DNA of 64,000 nt from the NCBI GenBank assembly GCA_032622095.1, contig CP136064.1:191259794-191323793 (forward strand), in the 5' to 3' direction. This DNA comes from Siphonodentalium dalli. Taxonomy: Eukaryota > Mollusca > Scaphopoda > Gadilida > Siphonodentaliidae. This document shows positions 1 through 12,800 of this stretch, piece by piece. Under the pieces are notes generated by a model that was not told the origin of the DNA, ran no database searches, and worked only from the letters and a program-made list of their open reading frames with translations. The first letter of the stretch is position 1. Each line of letters begins with the position of its first letter. The position numbers were made by a program, and so were the translations under genes.

Positions 1-2700
1 GACGTGCCCCGGACGGCTGTGACCACTGAGCTCTACTAAAACACTCGACACACGCCGTCCATCGCTACAAGTCGTCATCTCGTGGTCAGCGCGGCTGGGG
101 GATACACCCTCGGTGATCCCTGACCATGCTCTCCGGTGCCTTATGATCATAGTGTGTGGAATTTGGGCTTAAATTACTAGTCGAATGGCCATTTTACTTT
201 GTCTCAATTCAAATTAGGAGGTTTTTTCTCAAATTATTACATTTACGCAATTATTTGGCACCTGAAAGTTTATCCTCCATGCCTTCTGCCCCAGCTGGGC
301 TTGGAATGGGATCACAGTTCACAGGCTTGTTTCCTCCTTATTATAAGTCCCCACTTCCGGGGGTTTGGCTGACAGGTTACTGGCCGCATTCTGGCCAACA
401 GCTGCCAGTAACTTCGGGTTTGATTTTAAATGAAAACAAAAGATCTTATTCCCTGACGCCATCATAGCAGGAAGCTTGCTTGGGATCTGGTACCTACTAA
501 CCTCCCATCGCCAGTTCGGTCGGTTGGATATCGGGATCGGTCCTGCTGCTGCTCCACCCCGAGATGTACAGGCTCTGGACATTCCTCCGGGGTCCCAAAT
601 GACCAGACCTCACATGCAATTAGAAATGAAGCTTGTCGTGGTGTATTGTGCTGTTAACACTCCATCGACGGATGGAGATCAGGATCAGATCGAGCAGTCG
701 CTCCAGCACGAGGTGAAAGGGCTTTCGACATTCCTTTCGGGTCACCTTTACATGCGCTTACGAGGGAGCTCAGTTAGTTGTTCAGGGTTCTCTGATGCAG
801 CCAAGCGCAGGAAGAAAATTAATGTCGAATTTTGATTAGCAAATAACCTCAGATTGACATGATTTGATAGCATTGTTCTACAATCATTTACAATTTAACA
901 GAACATCAGAGTGCTTTCCCTTGTTTCGAGGGTTCCAAGGAAGCGATAGAAACCTTTACGACCAGGACACTGTCACTTGTCGATGTATAGTGTTCCCTTC
1001 ATTGGCGTAATTAGCACTCAGGATGATAGTCCCACCAAACAGGTCGCGGGTTGGGGCTACCCATCGAACCCATTGGCCGCATTTGGTGGGCTTTCTGGAC
1101 TATTGACAGGGACTCCAAGTCGGATACTACGGGACGACTGTTGGCATACCCTGGGACAGTCAAATGAGGAAATAGGATACAAGTTGCATGGCTTTTGTTA
1201 GCATTTGGGTAGCAACTTGCCCTGTGATGCCGGTCAGTTTGTACCCTGCTTAACGTCGTCAGAGATGGGTGGTTATGCCATCGGACTGCACACTTGGCGA
1301 CCTGGGTTCGACCATCCTGAGAGGTATTCAACCATTTTACTGTTCTCGGGTTGGGATGTGTTCAACTTCTTGCCTTATAAGTGGTTGCTTCTTTCCATGT
1401 TCCATCCAGCTCTTTCATGGTCACGGGCTTTGCTGGAGAATGTCTATAGTCATTCATATCACTAGATTTATAGTATATGACTCTCGCCCTTTCATTTTCC
1501 TGACTTTTTAAGACGTGTTCTGGACTGGTTCGGGTGCTCGATAGGGTAAATATTTACATCTCGATTTGGGACGCAAGAATCGGAGATAAACAAGCATACA
1601 TGCTTTATCTCCGACCTCGCTGTGTTTCCGTAATTGATACGAATGACATATATTTTGTCTTCAGGTTGCTTTCAGTGCTAACTCAACATGGATTTCACTT
1701 TTGTTGTCCAGTCATACATCGATGAGTCCATTATCCATGGTTCGACATATGCTCATTTTCAGAACACTGTTGACATGAGGTCTCGTTCAGCACCCCACTC
1801 GGTCCTTTGCTGACCTCAGCGATTGCCAATGCAGGATAATGTTGCACCTGTGGGGCAGCATATGAATCGTGTTGGGCACAATTCATAAAGTTTCATTACA
1901 TACCTGCCGTCGGTTTCTGCTGGTTTTGGGCTTGTGCCACAATCCTGATGCCTCGTTAGTCCAATTTTTGTTTTTGTGGATTTCCACCTTAACGATATTG
2001 GAATTTCGGTTCCTGGATGCCTTTCTGTCATGGATTCAGTAGCCTGTGATTGGTCAGTTGGGTTTAACTGTGTGGGTGGGCATTTCCATATTTGGGAATG
2101 TCATCGGGGAAAAAATGTCATGGCTTATTACATCTTAGTCGGTCATATCTCGAACTCCAGGCTTCAAACTAAGTTTTCTGCTGTGAAACTCCAATTCTGA
2201 GCCCTGTTCTTCATACGGCCTGAGCCTTGCAACGTATGTCTGTGTAATACCCATTCGCTTCCCGGTCAGGCTATTGGTCAATGATACCTCCTCCTTATCG
2301 ACAATGGCATGTCTCCAAGTAGTTGGTGTCGGGCCCTTTCTTGGGAGCTTGCAGCTGGTTTTTCATCGGGCTCTCATCGTGTACTGGGACACGGCCCAAC
2401 CCACTCAAGATTTGGGTCGGGGGTGGGTTCTATTGTTTTTAAAGGGGGTCTTCGTTATTACTTGCGGCTTTTGCTGCCTGGGTTAGCCTGTTGGGTGCGG
2501 TATTAGTATTTAGCCATCCCTGGGTTTATAATACCCGGCTGGGGATTTCTTGTCAACGGGTATTTTTCTATTTCCATTTCCTTAGAACATGGATGCTTCT
2601 CCCCTTTCGGGGGGGGGGGGGGGGGGGGGGGGGGTGTTACCTGTACCTTTCCCGGCAAGTACTCGGCTGATACATTATTAGCCCTAAGTTCCATCTCCAG
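1..2700. other. GC-richer stretch of unknown origin, possibly a decayed mobile element
   Basis: Composition is visibly richer in G and C than the rest of the window. Short open frames occur on both strands but none extends or shows a motif I recognise. It ends at a poly-G run and a TA-rich tract. It could be a decayed retroelement or an intron of the large gene; neither is proved. Confidence 0.35.
2609..2634 (+). repeat. Poly-G tract (26 G)
   Basis: An uninterrupted run of G after cccctttc. Length is likely unreliable in assembly. Confidence 0.9.
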
Positions 2701-2830
2701 GTCTTCTGAAGCTATTTACTTTACTTGCAGGGGTCTCAAACTCTTAAGTGGCCACTTTTTGTTCGTTTGTGAGTGCTGACAGGTATTAGTTTAGGATGGA
2801 ATATTACATTGGCTTATGGTCCTATTGTGC

Positions 2831-2900
2831 ATGTGTGTATATATATATATATGTATATACATATATATCTATATGTCTGTGCATGTGTATGTATATATTG
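2831..2900. repeat. TA/TATG microsatellite
   Basis: Alternating TA with TG interruptions (gtgtgtatatatatatatat..., then tgtgcatgtgtatgtatatat). Confidence 0.85.
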
Positions 2901-2995
2901 TAGGTTATCAGGTCAATCCAGTTCTTTGATTCAGATGCATAGCGGTGTTTTTGTTTCCTCGTGGCCTCCACCTGTTAGAAAATTCTATGCTTTAC

Positions 2996-3370
2996 CATAT
3001 AGTTCAGTGGGCAAGATACCTTTGACGGAGATACAATATTTTCCTAAAAAAGTTAAATGTATATCTCCTAGAAGTATCTTGTCCACTGAACGCTGAGCTC
3101 CCTCCCAGGGTTTCGCACCCACCCTGCTCACGAGGAATGTCCTACTGGGGATAAAAAATATGGCGATTCTTTCACTACGTGTCAGAAACCACGTGATTAC
3201 ACGGGTCATGAACATGACAGAAGATATGTACCATAGAATTTCCGTACGTTTTTTTCAACTCGGAGAGTTAACCCCTCCTACTTGTGATAATATACCATAT
3301 AGTTCAGTGGGCAAGATACTTCTAGGAGATATATATTTTACTTTTTTAGGAAAATATTGTTTTCTGTAAC
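2996..3370. mobile_element. Two copies of a small inverted-repeat element (2,996-3,093 and 3,296-3,370)
   Basis: The first copy has arms TTCAGTGGGCAAGATAC and its reverse complement ending ...GTCCACTGAACG. The second (from TTCAGTGGGCAAGATACTTC) matches the reverse complement of the right part of the first, including the agatata...ttttttaggaaaatattg core. Both are preceded by the same ccatatag. Confidence 0.7.
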
Positions 3371-4529
3371 GCTGCACTGCATTACATGTATATGAATGCT
3401 ATCACAATAAAATTTAATCTAACACCTGTAGCGATCAGCTGTTTTGACCTGGTACTCAGCCTCAGGTAACTAGTAAAACTGATGGCAATGACAAGAATTT
3501 ATAAGTTGTGTCGGAGACAATGGGAACAAGGTCATGGCACTCCGAATATACGTATTATTCAATGTTTAGCTTCACCTACCACAAAATAAACAAGTGAAAT
3601 ATATTGTTATTATAGATTTTGCTTCGTAAAAAGCGTTCAGTTCGCGAAAATGTGCTTTGCTTCAGATCTCTAAACTAAAGCGGAAGTGACAACTATTCAG
3701 TGAATTATCCCCCTTGCCATATAATTCATTTGTCTATTTATAGCCACTATAAAATTTGGTACACCATTTACTTTAACCACGGATTGTTCCGCGTGGCCGA
3801 TGAGAGCGCAGTAGGTAATTCTGTCACAAATATTACTTTTTATCCATGTGAAGTTCGGATTTACCAAATTACTTTGTCCACCTAATTTTCGAAAAATTCT
3901 TTTATCAGGTTCTAATTGATCCCGGTGGTTTATTTGAACACTAAGTGATAGCTTATTTATTCGGCTTTCGTTTTAGCACGAAAACCAAAAAGATCCTATC
4001 AAGATCGAGTGTCATGTGATTCCGTAGATTGCAACACCCCGCTCCAGTTCCATGGTCGGGTTGCCTTTTTTTTAATACCGGAAGTCAGCTTACGCGCGAC
4101 ATCTCGAGGGAGGTAATGTCGCTACTATATGACATTTAAATTAAAAATATGAAGTTTTTTTCCACGATACTGACATTGAAAAAAAAATCTCCCTATTTTT
4201 CACTAAATCTCCTGATTTCTGAGGACAAATCTCCCTATTTCCAATTTTGAAAGTAAACAGGTCTGTATACCGCATGGCAGGCTAACATCACCAAACTCAC
4301 CATCTGCTAAACTCATTCTGCTTAGGCCTCAACTGCTATGGGAGACCTAGGATCAGATTAAAGTTCCCCAGTTGAAGTTGGTGATGTTCACCCGTTAGTC
4401 ACCTCAATTGTGCATTTTACTTTCGGCAAATTAGGGGATATAGTAACTTCCCAGAAGGTAAAAAGTAACTAAAACAAGTAATTTGGGACTATAGATACTT
4501 CCCAAAATATGATGCCTCAAACAGGCTTG
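3371..4529. other. Intronic or upstream DNA with MITE fragments
   Basis: No coding exon is visible. At 4,180-4,245 'ctccctattt' is repeated, as in the end of the hAT-type element at 29.4 kb. At 4,262-4,345 there is a diverged fragment of the 'caaattcaccctctgggg' palindrome family found at 39.6, 55.2 and 56.9 kb. Confidence 0.45.
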
Positions 4530-4830
4530 TTTCTATACTAAATGGATTCTTCCATTCAGTTTTATGATTATACATCCCTTTCTATACTGAATGATTTCTC
4601 CCATTAAGTTATAAAGGTATAAATTGGAATGGTCTATTATTCATTTGGAGGGGTGTTCCCGATAAATTAGCTGATGACAGTCAGACGAAAAGATAAATCA
4701 AGTGCTGAAAGATTCCAGTTTATTGGTGGGAAATGTTCAGGTAATAAGTTCACTTATGGTTAATTGTTGAATTATTATCTAAATATTTTCTAAGGGAACT
4801 ACTCATCACTGAGTATTTAGTACAGAAACT
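4530..4830. mobile_element. TTAA-type MITE, 'ctatactaaatgg' family, degenerate
   Basis: It has the family's start (ctatactaaatggattctt), centre (ggtgggaaatgttcag) and end (gggaactactcatc...gagtatttag). The terminal TTAA sites are eroded, and the first 70 bases are partly duplicated (a second ctatactgaatg at 4,580). Confidence 0.7.
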
Positions 4831-4864
4831 GTATAACCTGCAGGTGTCTGTGTTATTCCTGAAA

Positions 4865-4950
4865 CTTACATCACACCAGATGGTTGACATGTGAAATTAA
4901 CATGGCAGTCCATGTTACATTCAAGTGTCAACCATCTGGTGTGATGTTAC
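4865..4950. repeat. Near-perfect palindrome, 22-bp arms
   Basis: ACATCACACCAGATGGTTGA at 4,868 and its exact reverse complement ending at 4,947 form 22-bp arms. A second nested inverted pair (acatgg/ccatgt) lies at the centre. It looks like a small solo MITE. Confidence 0.85.
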
Positions 4951-5037
4951 TTTCATGGCTGAGGTGGGATGTCTAGACAACATTTGTATTGTGTGCTCAC
5001 AGTTTCTGGGTTTGTAGAAGTTATTTCTGAGGCCGAA

Positions 5038-5415
5038 ATAAATAAATTGCTAGGTTTACATCCAACTTTTTTCAGAAAAATGGGGGGGGGGGGGGGGTGT
5101 CAGGATTAAATTGTTTATATTTCATTCTTTCAAACATAAGATATATATCATATCTAGATATTGCATGAAGCAGTATCTTATCTTATATAATACAAGGTGA
5201 TTTTAGATTATTCAATTTGATCAAAATAGACTGATTAATGTGTCTTAAAAAACGTAATTTGATGGTTAAGGCATGAGAAAAAAGTTTACATTAAAATTAG
5301 TAAATAAATTTTTTTTAGGAGGGGACTAAAAATAGGGTTGGGAGGGTCGGGATTTAAAACAGTTTTTATTGGCCTAGCTTATAAAAACCATTTCTGAAGA
5401 TAAAACAACTTTGGG
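5038..5415. repeat. Dispersed repeat, also at 24.7-25.07 kb
   Basis: Both copies share tttacatccaacttttt, then poly-G or a G-rich run, ...aagcagtat..tatctta, aaaggtgatttagatt, tgatggttaaggcatgag and 'ggactaaaaatagggt..gg'. In this copy the run at 5,082-5,097 is pure G. Confidence 0.75.
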
Positions 5416-5455
5416 CATTTGACCACCTGAGATCTTATCATTGATCCAGTTTATT

Positions 5456-5875
5456 ATGCCCCCGATCTCCGATGGAGATTTGGGGGGTATATAGTGGAGC
5501 CCTCCGTCCATCCGTCCTTCCGTCCGTACGAACGTTTCAACTCATAACTTTGGTTTCGCTAACTCAATTCAGTTGATCTTTGGTATGCTAATAGACCAGC
5601 CGGGGGGACAAGATTTCCCCATAGCCGTGGTTTCGTTCCGCCCATTTTTTCCAGAGTTACGCCCCTTTTTGGACTTAGAAAATTCAGGTTTTCTGCTACT
5701 TTTTTTGGTTTCCAGATGATAACTTGATTTTGGATTGTTTACTCATGAATAACATAACTTTACAAAGTGCCATTTAATAAGTATTTGCACAAAAATAAGA
5801 AAAATCCTCTCTGATTGTACAGTCGATCTGATTGTACAGTCGGGGGCATTACCTGCGCCCAGCGGTCCACTTGTT
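5456..5875. mobile_element. ATGCCCCCGA dispersed repeat, copy 1
   Basis: It begins tatgcccccgatctccgatg, has gtccgtccttccgtccgtac, and ends gtacagtcgggggcatt, whose reverse complement resembles the start. A 16-base piece (attgtacagtcgatctg) is duplicated near the 3' end. Copy 2 is at 45.53-45.98 kb. Confidence 0.8.
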
Positions 5876-6475
5876 TAGTTATGGAATTCCATAGCGATGT
5901 AAAATTTGCTGATTTCTTTGTTGTTGGATGGTAACTTTTAGACATGTTTAATACTGGATTGCTTTCAATAGCTTAAAATTGTTGATCAATCACCTGTGCA
6001 TACATGTCAAGTTTGAGTATGGGTTTGGTTCGATGAAAATTGTCCCTTTTTGTTTTCATACTTTTGGTTATCAGATGTTGACTATGCTTATAGTTATCTG
6101 ATTGCTTTCATATTAGTATGTGGAATTTACTGATTATTCTAGTGGCTGATCAATTTGCAAATAAAACCAGGTGTGTTAACAACAGACAGAGGGAAAAAAA
6201 GTTTGATTCAATGGTAATTTTTTTTTCTTCATTATTAAAAAAGCTACCGGCCAAATAAAGCCCCCTTTTTCTGGGGACTTGTGTCCAAGCAACCTTTAAT
6301 TACCATTGTATGTTCCAAAATGAATTACTATAATTTTCTAATTGTACATATTTTCTAACTAAAGGTTTGAGACATTGAACAATGTTCAGTAATGGGATAG
6401 AGGCCTGTGAGCACAGAATATTGATTGTTAAAGAAAAATTACAGATTTCATTCTGATTTCAATATGAAAACTCAT

Positions 6476-6641
6476 TTAACCCCTTTCTATACTAAACTCT
6501 CATTGACAAGTAGTTCCTGTTGGAAATGTTAAAAATATAAGTTCAACAAACAGCCATAGGTCGTTTGTTGAGCTAACTAACCATTCCTATGTACACTTTT
6601 TTAACTTGGTGGGAGATTCCATTCAGTATAGAACGGGTTAA
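6476..6641. mobile_element. TTAA MITE, 'ctatactaaa' family, short copy
   Basis: TTAACCCCTTTCTATACTAA at the left and CAGTATAGAACGGGTTAA at the right. The centre has an inverted gttcaacaaac/gtttgttgagc pair. It ends 35 bases before exon 1 of the visible gene. Confidence 0.85.
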
Positions 6642-6676
6642 GAAGGTTTGTATTCTGTTGAGCTTATTTTTTCCAG

Positions 6677-6841
6677 ACGAGAGATAGGACATGTCCATGT
6701 ACTGCAGGATTTATTATAATGCCTGATAGAGAAAATGATTGTGTCAAGGAAGTGTTTGACCTTTGTCTGGAAGGTCAGACCCGAAACCAGGCAGGAAGAT
6801 GTATGAATGCTGCCCAGTGGGAAGAACATTGTAGTCTACTG
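6677..6841 (+). CDS. Exon 1 of visible gene: Cys-rich extracellular segment
   Basis: It follows a pyrimidine-rich acceptor (tttttccag) and ends at gtaactt, giving 55 codons in phase 0-0. The peptide has TCPCTAGF near its start and six cysteines in all, a spacing typical of small disulphide-bonded extracellular modules. The ATG inside it (6719) is internal; the frame is open back to the acceptor, so the gene starts further upstream. Confidence 0.82.
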
Positions 6842-9800
6842 GTAACTTACTTATTCCTTCTGTACAAAGATTTCATTGCTATTGTTATGATTCTGTCCAC
6901 ATCCAAAATTATAATGGACCAAATAAACTAAAAGTATCCGGGATAAATCAACACCTGGACATTATATTAAAATATACTGCTGCAGCCAATTTAATTGTTA
7001 CAGTAATGTCCTAAATAATCGACTCCTTAACCACAGCTGAATTATGTGTAACTTTTCAGGATTTAGTCGGAAATATGACTTGTTGCCATTCATCAGAAAG
7101 CTCTCACTGGCAACCAGTGATATTTTCGACTAAATCCTGAAAAGATAGCCATAGTTCTGATGTGGTTAAGGAGTCGATTATTTAAGGCATTACTGTAGAT
7201 TCTCATTTTTACTCCTCCACAGAATGTTTTTTTGTTGTATTATTTTTCTGTAAGTTGTTTTTCTTATGCCTTAGCTGTTAAAGTACATGACAATAACTCA
7301 TTATTCACTCAAAAATTTGATAAAATTGAGCAGTTTTGAAGCACATTGTATGACATAAAGAGGATATTGCTTCAGATTCCAGAACTGGGTATCACTAGTT
7401 GACATTAACCCTTCCATGACTGGAGCTTCCTGAAATTTTGCGAAAACCCTGTGCCAGTGCATTCACTTATATATACAAGTCTCCTATAGGGAGTTCGCAT
7501 ATATAATACTTTGGCCTAACATTATTTACCTTGACCCTGTAAGCCAGTGCATTATCTTATATATGCGAGGCTGCCTATGGGAGGTTCGCTTATTGATGAG
7601 AATGCACTGGCACATGATCTTTAATGTTGCACCAGTGCAGCTCCCATCATGAAAGGTTATAAAATTAAAACTAAAACAAATTAAAGCACCCGCCACAATT
7701 TTTCAAAGCATTTGCAGAGGCTCTTCTGAGTTATATATTGAGGCTTATAAGTCAATCAAATCATGGTATTGATCTATATTGGAACAAGAATTATACAATG
7801 TTATTTCAAGTTGGTTGTGATTTTTCCATTTGCGACAGCTGTTTGCGACAATAAATCTGCTAATATTTTAGAAAAATAATAGATGCGAAAGATTTTTACC
7901 ATAAATATGTGATCACACATGAAGGAATTTATGAGGGAATTTTTTTATTTCATGGGATTATCAAAGATACAAACTATCATAGCAATATGCAGCAGGTCAA
8001 AATGCACAAAAGATTTGATGTTCAATTTATGTATATAACTGGTAAATAATCAATGGTCACAGTAATTATATTATGTGTCTTCTACATTCAGGTCTGTAAC
8101 ACGGCAGCAGATTATGTTGATTACGACCGAAATCTTGGATTGTGTAACTGTAAAGTGGATGATCTCGACATTATTTGTGACCTTGAGTGTCGAATTTCAC
8201 AGAAAAACAGACTGACCTTCGTGTGTCCTGAGAGACCGTTGGTTCCTTATTTGGCATTGAGAGGAAGTAACGGTGATATCCTGGTGAGTGAACAAACCCA
8301 CTAAGGCTTCATCTTTGTGAGTCATACTCACCTGTGCTTGTTGAAATATTAATTGCAAATATAGATATGTGCCATTTTTATATGCATCTTTAAAGACATA
8401 GACAGAACACAGCGCGCATCGTAATCAAGAATATTTTTTCAAATGAATTTATTAAGGTAATATCTCATGAATGCAGAGTTTGAGTAAATTGTGACTATAC
8501 AGTAATTTATTCCACACCCTTATGTCAGATATGTTTAATCCGTGGCTGTGTCTACCATTGATACTATAACTAACTTTATTGTGATTCAAGTATGATGAAT
8601 AGCCGGTAATTATCTGTGCATCTCCCAAATGGATTGTTGATGTTATGCTCTTTGGAAACAATGTCAATTCGAAGTAGGTCTGGCTTGTATTCCTGTTGTG
8701 GTATACAACAATATGTATTCAATGACTGGTATACATGTGTTTCAGGCCAAAGGGTGTGGAATAAATAATAATACCAAGAGGTGTGCATAAATGTGTATAT
8801 GTCCTCACTTCTAATGGTCCCCATTCATAAAAAAAAACCTTTGTACAATTCTTACCAATCAAAGCCAGTGGTTCTTGAAGATGTGTTATTTTATAATTGT
8901 TTCACATCTCACTTCTATAGAATCTTTAAAATGTGTGTGTATTCCATCAATATGGAAGCTAAATCATTTTTGTTTCTGTTATGTCATCCAGTGCTAGGGG
9001 CAGTTTGAATATGACCAACCATGGCCATGCTGCTCCTGTGTAATGCAATACATAACTAATTACTATGCACATATCATGTTTATGTAAATAAATAAAAATC
9101 AATCAATTATCAGGAAAAACCAACAACGCAGCATTTTAGATTGACCAGTCATCAGTTGACAAGGGTTGATATTACACCTTAAGAGCAATTAGATCGAAAA
9201 TCAACATGACCAATCATTATTGCATGTTATTCCACTCGAAATTGGGACCAATTTTCAAGCTTGATCTGAGTTGAGCAATATCACTTTGTGCCATTCTGAT
9301 CGATACAATGCCATTTTGATAACAAATGAGAATTTGTTTGCACTCACTGAAGCAAGAACAATTGAATCAATGAACATATACTGAATTCATGCCTCCATAT
9401 ATCTGATATATTTTTATAGAATATTCAATGTGATGAATGAAATTAAATTTATGGTGACATCAGGCCTAAGATAATGTTTAGATATAAACTTTTTCATATT
9501 TACAGAAAGAATTTCCCTCAAAAAACTTACTAACAGCAATCAATGCAAGGAACTCCTTCTCAGAAGACCAATGTACAGCTTTCGACAACAGCGAGATTCC
9601 GATTAGAGTGACGGAGATGGGTGACAATGGTTTCCTCGGAGTTTACAACGCTCTATCATCACAGCTTGATACACTATTAACTGACCACTCTAAGGGAAAC
9701 TTCACTGGAAACATCACGATAGATAGTTCTTACTCAAGTCGCAAGCTTCTTGCTTTATCGTCTGTCAATGGATCCGTGTTTCAAGGTGTCCTGAACCCGA

Positions 9801-12800
9801 CCACGTGCCTGCTGTATGGAGAGTTAATGTTCTTTGTTGTTTCGAATGATTTCTATCCAGTATATGACAGGTTAGTTAACATCTTACAATAATTAACTCT
9901 TTCTTTACTAAATGGATTTTCCTAATCAGTTATAAAAGTATTCATTGGAACGGTCTATTATTCAGTTAAGAGTGGTGTTCAGGTAATAAATGCAGATAAC
10001 AGACAGAAAAACAGATAATACAAGAGCAGAATGATTCATATTCATTGGTGGGAAATGTTCAGATAATATTTTCAACAAACAACTTATGATTATTATCTGA
10101 ACATTTCCTAAGGGAAATACAGTAATACCCTCAATAATCGACTATTTAACCACAGCAGAATTATGGGTAATATTTCAGGATTTAGTCGGAAATATGGCTT
10201 GTTGCCATTCATCGGAAAGCTCTTACCGAAAGCTTTCCGATGAATGGCAACAAGCCATATTTCCGACTAAATCCTGAAAAATTACCCATAATTCTGCTGT
10301 GGTTAAGGAGTCGATTATTTAGTGCATTACTGAACTTGTTAATGAGTATTTAGTATAGAAAGGGTTAAATACTCTTTGTTGTTAGCGGAGGCTGGCTGCC
10401 ACAATACTAATTTCTGATTCTCCAAACTCTCCCTTATATCTGCTAGTTATTGTGGTTGGACTGATCACTAAAAAGGTTTTACCAGTCTGTTTTAACCCTT
10501 TCTTTACTAAATGGATTCTCCCACTCCGTCACAAATGTACATTGAAATTGTCTATTGTTCATTTAGACGGGTGTTCAGAATAAATTAGCAGACGACAGTC
10601 AGATGAAAAAATAATACAAGTGCTGAAGGATTCATTGGTGGGAAATGTTAAGATAATAAGTTCAACAAATGACCTACTATAATTCATCCTTTGAAAAGTG
10701 AATATTAATTACATTTAACTACTTTAAAATTACCACCACCATTTTTCAAAGTAAGAAATAGTGAAAATGTTACTTTTTGGCTGCAATTTAAGATCTCCCT
10801 GACAAGACCCCAAATCTCCCTGACAGATTTTTAGTTATTAAATAGGTCTGTCTTCCATTGTTGTGTCAATTGCCTCTCTTTATTCAGCGTCGGAGGGGCC
10901 TGTAACCACTCTGTGATCATTTTGATCTTAGTCATTGCCATTATTCAGTTGTGGCCTCTTTGTGCGCTTTGCGCACATTTTGATCATTTAAATATTTGGA
11001 TAAAAAAAAATCACCACACCCAATTTGGTTTAAATCAGCCCAGGGGTCTGGGAGAGAAATCCAAACAGAGAGTCAGTCAGATCCTACTCTGTTATATATA
11101 TATACTAGAAGGTGACCCAACTTCGTCCGGGCTTTGACCTTGAATTGTCCATTTTGAAGGTCAAGTGGGGTCACGATTTGACCAGTCCAAAACACTGCCC
11201 GGACAAAAGTACCCGACAAACGTCCCCGTCGAAATCCATCCGGTTTTACCCGATTTGACCTTGAATTGATCATTTTGAAGGTCAAGGTCAGGTCGCGGTC
11301 ACGATATTTGACCCGTCCAAAACACCCAGTGGACAAAGGTAACCCTATGTATAAAATTTCGTCAAAATCCCATCAAAATTGGCGGTTTGACCTTGAATTG
11401 GCCCGATTTCAAGGTCAAGGTCACGTCGCACGGGCAAATGAATATGCTTATGAGACCCCCCGGCCGAAAATACACCCACATATCAAGTTTCATCGAAATC
11501 CCATGATATTCGGGCGTTTGACCTTGAAATGACCCCATTTCAAGGTCAAGGTCACGTCGCACAGGCAAATCAATAGGCCTATGTCACCCCCCGTCCGAAA
11601 ATACCCCCACATACCAAGTTTCATCGAAATCGGCTGGGCCGTTTTCGAGTCCATCGATTACAGACACACACAGACACACAGACAGACAGATCTTCCAAAA
11701 TATATAATAGACTAGCCGATGAGCCCGACGTTGTCCAGGCTATTCAAAAACCAAATTTCAAGTCGATAGCTCCACCCGTTTCCGAGATATGGTCTGCGCA
11801 TGCGCGAAGCTGGCGTCGCACGGGCTCGGCGACCCGATAAAATTTGTATCCGGGGCAAGATACATTCACATAGCAAATTTCAAGTCGATAGCTCCACCCG
11901 TTTCCGAGATCTCGTCTGCGCATGCGCGAAGCTGGCGTCGCACGGGCTCGGCGACCCGATAAAATTCGTACTCGGGGCAAGATACATTCACATACCAAAT
12001 TTCAAGTCGATAGCTCCACCCCGTTTCCGAGATCTCGTCTGCGCATGCGCTGCACGGGCGTCGCACGGGCTCGCCAATACGACAACGACCACCGCCTGTC
12101 AAACTACACACACGTACCAAGTTTCGTCCCGATCGGTCGAGAATCGTAGATTTGTATTAATGACAAACAGACAGACAGACAAACAGAGGTCTTCAAAATA
12201 TATATGAGATATATATATATATATATATATATTACATGGTAGGCCTACTATTATATAATTAACTTCAGAAACCTATCGGGAATAATTAATAATGAATAAT
12301 CACTACATTTCTCATTTAATTCTCAGAATGCTAGATGAAGCTAAACATAAACTGAGTTAACCATGGCCTTATTGATTATTGACTGGCTATATATACATCT
12401 CTATACTTGACAAACTAATGGAAAATTGGTAATTTGTTATGATGTGATTTTACAGGAATAATCTGTACAACACTAATGACCAGTTTGACTACGGTGGATT
12501 TCGGAGTACTTGTAGAAGCTCAGTCACAGGGGCCACCTCCACGACATTATTCACCTACAAGTTTACTGAGCCTGGTGTCTATGTTTTTTACCTCAGCTCC
12601 AACCAGAACAAGAAAATGGTAAGTTGTCAATGCACGTGGCTCATATCAATCTTCCTATAATACAGTAAAATTTGTTAAGTCGAACGTCCGTATCTCAAAA
12701 CCGCCCCGCTTAAGTCTAAGCATGGCTCAAATCACCAGCATCCAAATGTCAAGGGCAAGTCTGTTGACTAAGAGCACTTCCTGTTTAAAATATAGAGTTT

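Noticed and set aside
1-6676. First exons of the large gene
   Set aside because: No Cys-rich open segment with good AG/GT borders in the right phase was found; the 5' end is probably outside the window.
11744-12207. Overlapping frames on both strands in the 122-bp tandem
   Set aside because: Repeat-derived low-level openness; no codon bias or homology, and the same words appear in every frame.
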